A DNA stretch of 64,000 nt from Cherax quadricarinatus (lineage: Eukaryota; Arthropoda; Malacostraca; Decapoda; Parastacidae): the NCBI RefSeq assembly GCF_038502225.1, contig NC_091323.1, forward strand, positions 25,689,737-25,753,736, written 5' to 3'. Positions 20,929 through 31,077 of this stretch are shown piece by piece; the stretch's first letter is position 1; every line of letters starts with the position of its first letter. The translations under genes were made by a program, and so were the position numbers. Under the pieces are notes generated by a model, which worked only from the letters and a program-made list of their open reading frames with translations, made no database searches and had not been told where the DNA came from.

Positions 20929-21545
20929 CCTTTTCAAATCACTTGTTCTCTCTAGGCTGGAATACTGCTGTACATTAACATCTCCATACAAAGCAGGTGA
21001 AATCGCAGATCTAGAGAGTGTACAGAGATCCTTTACTGCACGTATAAGTTCTGTCAAGCACCTTAACTACTGGGAACGCTTGGAAGCACTTGACTTGTAC
21101 TCGTTGGAACGCAGGAGGGAGAGATATATCATAATCTACACTTGGAAAATCTTGGAAGGAATGGTCCCAAATCTGCACACAGAAATCACTCCCTACGAAA
21201 GTAAAAGACTGGGCAGGCGATGCAAAATGCCGCCAATAAAAAGTAGGGCGCCATTGGTACACTAAGAGAAACACCATAAGTGTCCGGGGCCCAAAACTGT
21301 TCAACAGCCTCCCATCAAGCATTAGGGGAATTGCCAATAAACCCCTGGCTGCCTTCAAGAGAGAGCTGGACAGATACCTAAAGTCAGTGCCGGATCAGCC
21401 GGGCTGTGGCTCGTACGTCGGACTGCGTGCGGCCAGCAGTAACAGCCTAGTTGATCAGGCCCTGATCCATCGGGAGGCCTGGTCGTGGACCGGGCCGCGG
21501 GGGCGTTGATCCCCGGAATAACCTCCAGGTAACCTCCAGGTAGAT
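20929..21545 (+). mobile_element. LINE-B copy, 3' end, plus strand
   Basis: 5'-truncated LINE. Coding in the plus frame (with breaks): SRLEYCCTLTSPYKAGEI, LESVQRSFTARISSVKHLNYWERL, then FNSLPSSIRG, KPLAAFKRELDRYLKSVPDQPG, and a terminal ASSNSLVDQAL...AWSWTGPRG. This is the region after the RT in jockey/CR1-like LINEs. It ends in two copies of AACCTCCAGGTA. It is the inverted partner of 21950-22553. Confidence 0.85.
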
Positions 21546-21943
21546 ACGTAGAGATACCTGAATGTTAAAACAACCAATGATGAATTAATTTCTCTGGTGT
21601 TTCAACTATTTAGGCTGCAATGTACTGTTTTGATAACAGTACATGCTCACTCGCAGAATGAATGACTATGCTCAATAAACTCGCCCCTTGCGGCAATATC
21701 TAAAACATAATTTAAATCTACAGCCTTTCAGGGAGAGGGAAAGGGCAGGGTGGGGGAGAGATAGGGGAGAGGTGGAGGGACAGAGTAGGGTACAGGAGAG
21801 GAAGGAAAGGTGATGGTGGGAAGATGAGGGTGTCCGGTGGGGGAGGTGATGGTAGGAAGGACGTGTAAGGTGAGAAAAAGGTTGGAGAGGTGACGGTAGG
21901 GAAGGGCTGATGGGGGGGGGGGGATGAAGATAGGTGAGGATTG
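21546..21943. other. G-rich spacer between inverted LINE-B copies
   Basis: From ~21720 the plus strand is strongly purine/G-rich (GGGAGAGGTGGAGGGA-like words, a G9 run at ~21914). No gene. The spacer separates the inverted repeats. Confidence 0.6.
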
Positions 21944-23110
21944 AGGGAGGTTACCTGGAGGTTACCTGGAGGTTATTCCGGGGATCAACGCCCCCGCGGC
22001 CCGGTCCATGACCAGGCCTCCCGATGGATCAGGGGCTGATCAACTAGGCTGTTACTGCTGGCCGCACGCAGTCCGACGTACGAGCCACAGCCCGGCTGAT
22101 CCGGCACTGACTTTAGGTATCTGTCCAGCCTCTCTTGAAGGCAGCCAGGGTTTATTGGCAATTCCCTAATGCTTGATGGGAGGCTGTTGAACAGTTTTGG
22201 GCCCCGGACACTTATGGTGTTTTCTTAGTGTACCAATGGCGCCTACTTTTATTGGCGGCATTTTGCATCGCCTGCCCAGTCTTTTACTTTCGTAGGGTGA
22301 TTTCTGTGTACAGATTTGGGACCATTCCTTCCAAGATTTTCCAAGTGTAGATTATGATATCTCTCCTCCTGCGTTCCAACGAGTAAGTCGTGCTTCAAGC
22401 GTTCCCAGTAGTTAAGGTGCTTGACAGAACTTATACGTGCAGTAAAGGATCTCTGTACACTCTCTAGATCTGCGATTTCACCTGCTTTGTATGGAGATGT
22501 TAATGTACAGCAGTATTCCAGCCTAGAGAGAACAAGTGATTTGAAAAGGATCATCATGGCTTGGCATCTCTCGTTTTGAAAGTTCTCATTATCCATCCTA
22601 TCATTTTCTTTGCACGTGCGATCGTGGCACTGTTGTGATCCTTGAAAGTGAGATCCTCAGACATTACTACTCCCAGGTCCCTTACATTATTTTTCCGCTC
22701 TATTGTATGGCCGGAGTCAGTAGTATACTCTGTTCTAGTTATTATCTCCTCCAGTTTTCCATAACGGAGTAGTTGGAATTTGTCCTCATTGAACATCATA
22801 TTGTTTACCGTTGCCCACTGGAAAACTTTGTTTATATCTTCTTGGAGGTTAACCGCGTCCTCAGCAGATGACAGCCTCATGCAGATCCTAGTATCATCCG
22901 CAAAGGATGATACGGTGCTGTGGTGTATATCTCTGTTTATGTCTGATATGAGGATAAGGAATAAGATGGGGCGAGTACTGTGCCTTGTGGAACAGAGCTC
23001 TTCACTATGGCAGCCTCCGATTTAACTCTGTTGACCACTACTCTTTGTGTTCGATTTGTTAGGAAGTTGAAGATCCATCTCCCCACTTTCCCAGTTGGGG
23101 AGATCAGGAT
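21944..23110 (-). mobile_element. LINE-B copy, RT to 3' end, minus strand
   Basis: Minus strand, 5' to 3': WIFNFLTNRTQRVVVN, VPQGTVLAP (frameshift here), SDINRDIH, the catalytic FADDTRI (~22910), MRLSSAEDAVNLQEDINKV, FNEDKFQLLRYGK, LGVVMSEDLTFKDH, KKMIGWIMRTF, SRLEYCCTLTSPYKAGEI, then the 3' end shared with the plus copy. Motif order fits the RT palm-thumb and C-terminus of a jockey/CR1-like LINE. The reading frame is interrupted at least at ~22970 and ~22555. Confidence 0.85.
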
Positions 23111-23130
23111 TAGTGGAGAGGTAGATGAGT

Positions 23131-23135
23131 GGAGT

Positions 23136-23200
<65 letters not shown>
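23131..23200. repeat. (GA)n microsatellite
   Basis: About 30 GA units lying directly upstream of the LINE-C coding end. Confidence 0.95.
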
Positions 23201-23205
<5 letters not shown>

Positions 23206-23596
23206 TGGATCCACTTCGAGGACAGCGTGAAACAAGCTTTTATGCCACAAGACGGGCAGAAAGCAGCAACTTCACTCTGGCTGTACCCTTCTCCAGAACA
23301 TCACTCCATCTGAGATCATACATACCCAGGATGACTCGAGTATGGAACACATTCGTACAGCATAATGATGTCAACGAAATAAAGTCAGTTGATCAAATGA
23401 AAATGCTGGCCCACAGATGGCTCCAACTTCATCCTGTTTCCTACTTGTATGTCTCATAACAAAAATGCTTTCAAATGAGCTGATGTAGGTAACAGCTCTT
23501 AGCTTGCCAATAAAGTTAGGAATCCTTAACCTGTAAATAGCTGTCGATAAAGCTAGGGATCCTTAACCTGTCAAACCCTGTGTAAAAAAAAAAAAT

Positions 23597-23635
<39 letters not shown>
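23201..23635 (+). mobile_element. LINE-C 3' end with coding C-terminus and (GA)n tail
   Basis: The plus frame reads FYATRRAESSNFTLAVPFSR, RSYIPRMTRVWNTF, VDQMKMLAHRWLQLHP, stop at 23457. The pattern (S)YIPRM(T/A)RVWN followed ~30 residues later by a hydrophobic/basic helix is the usual LINE C-terminal tail. The 3'UTR follows (AGCTGATGTAGGTAACAGC, with a duplicated CCTTAACCTGT block) and ends CCTGTGTAAAA then A-rich and (GA)n at 23603-23635. Confidence 0.8.
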
Positions 23636-23636
<1 letters not shown>

Positions 23637-24674
23637 CATAGAGGGAACCGAGTTGAACCACACATGATATACGGTCACATCTGAACGTTTCACATATTTT
23701 CCAAGATATCCCGATGCCAGACGTGCCGCGCCAGTCTGATTTATTTAGCATATATGTGGTTAAATATAAGTTACCATGGCCTAACCTGAAACAAAAATAT
23801 ATAATTTTTAGTATACAGAGAATGTTCAGAAATTGACTCCGCGTAATGAATAAAAACAGTATAAAATGTGGCTGAGTGGGGAAGGTGGGAGAGGAAAACG
23901 TGGGAGAAGGGGAGAAAATGTGGGTGAAGGGGAAGTGGTGAGGGTGAGGGACGTTGTGTGGGTTAAGGGATATTGTGTGTGAGGAAAGATGGAGTGTATG
24001 TGAGAGGTGAGGGGTACGTTGTGTCTGTGAAGGGAGGTGGAGTGTGTGAGAGAGGTGAGGGGTGTGAGAGGTGAGGAGTGTGAGAGAGGTGAGGGGTGTG
24101 AGAGGTGAGGGCAGGGTGGGAGGCAGGAGTCAGGTGATGCACTGTGAGCTGTATTAAAGTCGTCAGCTTCATGCAGTGAGTGGCACTACAATGAAAGAAC
24201 TTCAAAAGTGTTTCCTGGTGTGTGTGCGTCACTCACATTATTTGGTGGTTGTGCCTGGGCAAGCAGCCAGGTCTTACACTGCATACAACGAGCCTATCAT
24301 TCCGAACGAATTAAGATCCCAGTATTAAGATCCCAGAATTTACCCTGACCATCATATACAGTAGCAGTACATTGCACGTCTGCGAAGTATTGTTAAATAA
24401 AAAAAATCCTGTTTTCTTGTATTGGTTATTATCAGTTTATTACGTTAATCTAAACTCAAGTTTTTATTATAATTTCCTTCTAAGTGGTTATATATACGTT
24501 TTGTAAAGGTTTATGTAAATTAATCCAACCTAACCAAATAATGCAGACTTTAGATTAAAGTCAGTTAAGCTGCCTGCTGTTGTTGCTCCCAGGCTAGGCA
24601 CAGCTCCGCAAAAAATGTGTCATCTATTTCGTAAAAATTTTTGCATTAAGATAATAACTATACTGGCAGTAATA
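23636..24674. other. Anonymous DNA with GTGAGG-rich stretch
   Basis: At ~23880-24125 the plus strand is a degenerate repeat of GAGAGGTGAGGGGTGTGA-like words. No gene. The remainder is AT-rich. Confidence 0.5.
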
Positions 24675-24895
24675 GTCACAATACCAGGGCTGGAACAATT
24701 CACAAATAACTCTCAGTGGGGAGGGGGAGGAGGAGAATCACAATATCAGGGCTGGAACAATTCACAAATAACTCTCAGTGGGGAGGGGGGGTGAGGAGAA
24801 TCACAATATCAGGGTTGGAACAATTCACAAATAACTCTCAGTGGGGAGGGGGGGGGGGAGAATCACAATATCAGGGCTGGAACAATGCAGAAATT
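24675..24895. repeat. 62-bp minisatellite grown from a PLE terminus
   Basis: AATA(C/T)CAGGG(C/T)TGGAACAAT starts at 24680, 24742, 24805 and 24867, i.e. spacing 62, 63 and 62. Each complete unit ends in a variable G tract. The unit head (CAATACC...TGGAACAATNCACAAATAA) also occurs once at ~39622, next to other PLE-end sequence, and CACAAATAACC also begins the PLE relic at 35221. Confidence 0.85.
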
Positions 24896-25217
24896 AGTTT
24901 ATATGTCAGCAAGACAAGCCTTTCTTAACATTGCTTTTGTTGATATATACAGGAAAGAATCTCCACTCTCAGAAGGCAATGTTCAAAAGATGTTTGTGGC
25001 CCAGTACTTCTGAGAACAGAGGTAACCTTCGAGCCAGCGGGAAGGTTTGTCATGGACGACCCATCTCATCTCTTACCGCAGGCCATTCCTCGTTTCTTTC
25101 TTGTCTGAATAACCAGCTAAAAGGCTTCATAGAATGTATTTGTTACTTGTGACGTATTCCTTCAAAAGTAAACTGAATAGCTGTTTTGAGACACAACATC
25201 GTCTTTCTGTCATGTGA
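24896..25217. other. Anonymous DNA, no gene recognised
   Basis: Nothing recognisable. Confidence 0.45.
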
Positions 25218-25452
<235 letters not shown>

Positions 25453-26404
25453 TGAGACAGAGAAAGAGAAAGAATGAATTATATATTTCTAATTACCAAT
25501 TTGACTTAGCCGAGGTGAGCTCCATCTCTTGGTCCCGCCTCTAGCTTTTGGGCTGACTAACCTGTATGAACCCAATTGTTGAGCCCCTGTATACAGTGGA
25601 TCTCCACTGTGTCACTGCTTATCTTATGTCATATTTTCACACTCTTACGTTAAAGACATACTTCAGAATAACCTTGTGACTTAATTGGATGTGTAATTTC
25701 CTTGTTTTAGTTGCATCCCTAGTTAACAGATTATTGTTGTCCATCCAGCATTATGAATGTCACTATCGAACTTCCGCTTGTTCTTCGTTTCTCCGGTGAC
25801 AAAAGACCCAGGTCACGCATTATGTCTTCGTAGCTCGTTTCCCTCGGTTCAAGCACCGGTCTCACTGCTCCCCTTTGCACTTATCACTTTTCCGTTTATA
25901 TTTTACGAGGTTAGGGTTCCACGTCGGCGCCGTTTACTCAAGAGAGGGCCTCACTTATGAGGTAAAGTGTGTTTTGAACGAGTGCCTCTAGGTTCCCGAA
26001 TGCCACTTATGTTTGCAAGCTGAGCTTGTGCTGATGGTGTTCTGTCTATATGTGCCCCAGTAGGCAAGTTTGAGGTAATGGCTAAGGCCTTTTTTCTTTA
26101 ACAGTTTTTATGACATTGCTTATGTTCTTTGACGATTCTTTAACATTCCTTTGTTGATTTTCTAATGTCTGACTTACCAGGTTTGGACTTGCCACTTACT
26201 ATTTTGTATCAATTAGTTACTTATGTTCTCAATTTCAAACCACCAGAGATGCAGTGGAAGGAGAGATATTGCAACTATACGAATCTCTCACATTTTCATA
26301 TATGCCATTTGTTAAGTGTTCGTGGTCTATTATTAATTAAAATATTCCTTATTCAGGGCTCAGTCGTAAAGCCAGGCTAACTATTTTTAGCGTTTGTGGT
26401 CTCC
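25453..26404. other. Anonymous DNA, no gene recognised
   Basis: No motif. Short frames at 25757 and 26165 have no recognisable domain. Confidence 0.5.
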
Positions 26405-26645
26405 AGTTGACTGCTGCTGCAGTAACATCACCAACACCAGCGCCACCAGTAGTAGCACTACTGGAACTGTCAGTACCAGAACCAGCAGTGCCACCACTAG
26501 CAGCAGCACCGACAACACATGCAGCAGCAGCAGCAGCAACACCTGAGCCAGCAAGAGCATCACTATCAGTTGCACCAACGACAGAAGCAACAGCAACTAA
26601 AGTAACAGCATCAGCAAGAACACCTCGCAGCCTTCACATTTGCAT
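26405..26645. repeat. Degenerate trinucleotide (CAN)n tract
   Basis: CAGCAGCAGCAG, CACCA, AGTAGTAGCA and similar triplets keep a three-base rhythm over ~235 bp with many substitutions. Both strands stay open (Ala/Thr/Pro-rich or Leu/Val-rich). Interpreted as a decayed microsatellite, not an exon. Confidence 0.7.
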
Positions 26646-27548
26646 TTAAATCCTGTCGGCAGTTATCTGCATGTAAATGAGGCAAACAGGGTGAATAGAT
26701 CTCCCAAGGCACCTGGTGACCTCGCTCCGTCTTCACCAAAATGGGTCATGGACATGTGATGTTCGAGTCCAGACACAAATCTAAAATATATCACCGTTAG
26801 CTTAAATAGCAAATAATACCAAATGTCAAGCACTTGCAACTGCTTCGTTGTTTAAATTAAAGAAAAGTTGCTTGAAAACAAACTTTCCCTGTCTCTCGTA
26901 AACAACAGAGATATTCTAAGAAAGTGGCAAGAATGCACAGTATTTTATTTCTAATAATCTATTAAATATTTTAAATAATTTCCACAAGAAATATTTCAAT
27001 TATATATTGATCAATGTTTCTGAGATATATATTGATCAATGTTTCTGAGATTACAAATCGGTATAACTTTCTCTTGCGAAACTAATTCCTGGCTGGTGAA
27101 ATATTTTATTATTGATTTGTAAAAGTCTGTCTTATGATGAGTGAGATAACAAGTGAGCAGTTGTGAGGTGCCTACACATCCGTGCTCAGTGCACAGCTGG
27201 ATCAAGACTACCACTATCCATCACTGGATTTTACGAACACAGGTGTAGTCATGTGGCCTGCACACCTGGTTGTAGCACGATAACCAAGGTAGAAATGAGG
27301 AACAAGCAAAATACAGCAGTGAGTAAATACTTACATATATTTCCTTCATCAAATAGCATGCAAGTATATGTACAGAAAGGTAATTTGCAAGGAAGAGACA
27401 CCGTCTTCGACCAGTCTCGGAGGTAAGTCTGCCAATGTTGATTCAAGAGTGTTCAACATCGCTTCACAACTTTGGTGGGTTTTCATGTGAGTGGCTGGGT
27501 TGAATCCAGGAGCTAGCATAACAAGGAGGCCCCTCTCGTATTACTCTT
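26646..27548. other. Anonymous DNA with one small duplication
   Basis: TATATATTGATCAATGTTTC with following TGAGA occurs twice in tandem at ~27002-27051. No gene seen. Confidence 0.45.
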
Positions 27549-27945
27549 ACCGTCTAGGTGGTTGGTCGGGAGGGTACGCCTATGCTGGTATGTGATATAC
27601 GCTGAGTGTTGGTCGGGAGGGTACGCCTATACTGGTATGTGATATACGCTGAGTGTTGGTCGGGAATGCACGCCTATACTGGTATGTGATATACGCCGAG
27701 TGTTGGTCGGGAGGGCAAGCCTATACAGGTATGTGATATACGCCGAGTGTTGGTCGGGAGAACAAGCCTATACTGGTATGTGATATACGCCGAGTGTTGG
27801 TCTGGAGGGCACGGATATACTGGTATGTGATATACGCCGAGTGTTGGTCTGGAGGGCACGGATATACTGGTATGTGATATACGCCGAGTGTTGGTTGGGA
27901 GGGCACGGATATACTGGTATGTGATATACGCCGAGTAAACTATAA
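27549..27945. repeat. 47-bp minisatellite, ~8 copies
   Basis: Unit TGGTATGTGATATACGC(C/T) + GAGTGTTGGTCGGGAGGG + (C/T)ACGCCTATAC. Left copies carry CTGAGTG, right copies CCGAGTG, so variants are segregated along the array. Because 47 is not a multiple of 3 and the unit lacks minus-strand stops, all three minus frames stay open; these are not genes. Confidence 0.9.
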
Positions 27946-28081
27946 AGTACTCTTAGCATGCCACACTCAACCATACTTTTATTACCTTAAAATTCTCAGA
28001 TGTATAGTTTAGACACAATAAATACTGGTCAATAACACGAACTAACCAAGAGAGAGAATGAAAAAGGGAGGGAGGGGGAGG

Positions 28082-28082
<1 letters not shown>
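27946..28082. other. Short spacer
   Basis: AT-rich, then GGGAGG words leading into the GA run. Confidence 0.4.

Positions 28083-28162
<80 letters not shown>
28083..28162. repeat. (GA)n microsatellite
   Basis: About 38 GA units after a short G-rich lead. Confidence 0.95.
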
Positions 28163-28165
<3 letters not shown>

Positions 28166-28754
28166 AAAACATGAGAGTACTTTCTATTTCGTCGTTCCTC
28201 TGTACATTAGCCTTTCTATTTTGCTTTATTTTCTCGATGTGAGTTCGTTGTCTCTTTGAACATTATTTAAACTAGCTAAGGCGAGCCTAACTCTAGCCAC
28301 GACGACTATATTCACTTGTAGTATAGCACAACCTGCTATAATTCCCTGCCGCTACATAGCTAGTAGGAAGCACCACCAGTCGGAAGTCTCTCATTTCCAG
28401 CAGGATCTCTAGCGGCCAGGAGATGATTGGACATGATATTGCTGCCTTGCAATTTCCTGCCAAGATGCCTGCTGTAAGCCGGGTATTCCCCAAAGAAGCG
28501 GATGGACAATCTTGTACAAAGTCTGCAGGGTTCAGCTCTCATTTGAAATGTTATAAGGGGCTTCGCTTAGGAAGAGCCGTACAGGGTTTTTGTAAACTAA
28601 TACGAAGACAGTTTCTTAGCTGTTCTTTTTTTATCCAACTGTTCATTAGATAATTAGCTGATCTTACGTCATTTCTGTCAGTTACCTCTGTTCAGCTTCT
28701 CATTAAGTTTATATATTATTTAATATATACTTCATACATTTCATATCTAATTAC
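28163..28754. other. Anonymous DNA, no gene recognised
   Basis: No motif; short overlapping frames on both strands at 28290-28650 look like chance. Confidence 0.45.
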
Positions 28755-28905
28755 ATCAATACATAGATAACCCGCATATAGGAGAAAGAAGCCTATGACA
28801 ACGCTTCGGTCCGACTTGGATCACTGACAAGTCACACTAACGGACGAAGATGAAGCCAGTATATATAGGAGAGGGGGACAGGGACGGGACAAAGAGAGGA
28901 AGAAA
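28755..28905 (-). mobile_element. PLE terminal fragment with decayed hammerhead-like core
   Basis: GATAACCCGCATATAGGAGAA then GCTTCGGTCCGACTTGGATC matches the left end of the 35-kb PLE relic (AATAACCTGCACATAGGAGA, GTTTCGGTCCTACTAAGATC). On the minus strand TGAC and GTCA can pair as helix I around a mutated core (TTGTCAG) and GAAG. A solo terminal piece. Confidence 0.55.
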
Positions 28906-29033
28906 CAAGTGGAGAAGTAGTGGTAGAGGTAATGATGGTAGTGGAAGTAGTAGTGGTATTAATTAGTAGTAGTAGTGGTGGTAGTAATTAGGGGGAGTAG
29001 TAGTAGTGGCACAAGAGAAAGGGGAGATGCGAG
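28906..29033. repeat. Degenerate (AGT)n tract
   Basis: GTAGTGG / AGTAGTAGT words in a three-base rhythm, leading into the GGC/CAG run. Confidence 0.8.
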
Positions 29034-29457
<424 letters not shown>

Positions 29458-30893
29458 ACACTTCCAGTTCGAACATTTGTGACATGCTAAATCAAACTTT
29501 ATCATAATTTTAGTTACGAATTTTGCACAGAGTATAACAATAACTATAATACGCATTAACTTCTTAAATGCTAGAGATGATTATCGTTGTCACTATCACT
29601 GTCGTGATCATCAGCGTACTGGAGGATCAGGCTGACGAGGAAGTCAACAATGTTAAGTCTTTCCTCAGGTCGGGCGTCAAGAGTAAGAAAACTCTCGAAC
29701 CGGTCACAGGTATTGTGATCGTGGGACGAGTTACGTGTAGCACCAGTGCTCTCCACTACCTGTTGTTCCATCACTCTGTATCGAATATCAACGCCCTAGA
29801 AAACAGTAGCACCAGCAGCAGGAACATGGTACAGTATGCAGCAGAATACAATATATAAAACTTCCAAACATCCAGTATATTGTATATAGGTGCAACAACT
29901 AAGACAGATTCGCCAGGGGAAATTTCTGCTCTTACGTTCTTTTATTTCTCGTTCGTTCGATTTCTTTCCCTCCCTCCCTCCCTCTCTCTCTCTCTCTCTC
30001 TCCCCCACATACATTTTTACATCTCATCCACACACATTAGTCACTGATAACATATCTATCTACCCAGTTATCGAATTGAAATATCTGAGGCGCCGTGTTT
30101 CTGCTCGCTATCTCAGCAAGTTTTGGTCATAACATTTGAATAGTCATAACTCTTCCTCCACCACACAAGGATGCTTCTCTAATATTCTTATTTACAATAC
30201 CTATTTTAAATATATTTCCCCCTCATAGTGTCACATATTGTTCACAAACACATTTTTTTGGATCTTTCCATTGATCTTTTCAGTTAAAAACCTTTCTTTC
30301 TAAGATATGTATTACCCCATGGTAAATACATTCTTTACTGTTAATATTTTTTGTTAAATGTAAATGCATTCGATTTTTTTTTTACATATTGTGCACAACA
30401 AACTTGCTTCATCACTACCACTGCTACCCTGCAAATAATACTGAGAGTTGGTCTTGCAACATGTCAACTCACTTGCCGAGAGTTTCAAGATTTATGCACA
30501 TTCCCCATAGCATTTGAAGCGTGTATTAATTTCACTGGTTGCACACGTTCTTGTAGTTTGACCGGATACGTATGAGTTTGTTGTGTTTTTTTCTTTGGAG
30601 ACAGTGTATGAGCGGCACGTTTAATTATATTTTTAGTATATATGTCATTTTCCTTCTCGTAATTTTATTTCATCATCAAAATAAATTAAATATGTTACAT
30701 TATATTTCTATGGTGGGTTTGTGTTTCTTTACTATTGGTCATCGTAAAGAGTCTTCCTTTATCAGAAAATAAACAAACGAGGAATAGCAGGTAATCAGGT
30801 TTGATCCAAAGGGAAGGGAAGGGTGGTTTTAATTCCCCGGACTGAGAACGCTTCACCAGGATCAAGGCACCCTCTCTATGAAGGGACAAATAC
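29458..30893. other. Anonymous DNA; one possible coding-like patch at 29571-29720
   Basis: 29571-29720 on the minus strand reads CDRFESFLTLDARPEERLN...LILQYADDHDSDSDN with varied, coding-like codons. On the plus strand the same patch ends in CACAG followed by GTATTG, a possible splice donor. No homology is recognised. A CCCT/CT-rich run lies at ~29966-30003. The rest is AT-rich. Confidence 0.3.
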
Positions 30894-31077
30894 ATGAAAG
30901 AAATGGATGTAATGGTCAAATTTTTCACTCTCATTCACGTTCCTTCATTCTGCTTCATCTCTCTTCCCCTCTGCACACACATTAAGCAACGTTCCCCTCT
31001 GTCTCTCGCCATTCCCTCGTCTACACTCTTCGCTTCCTTCAAACATAAATCCTCGTTTCCTCTCAAAATCTGCTCCT

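Noticed and set aside
26405..26645. Ala/Pro-rich protein (26407-26649)
   Set aside because: Three-base rhythm and openness on both strands fit a decayed trinucleotide repeat.
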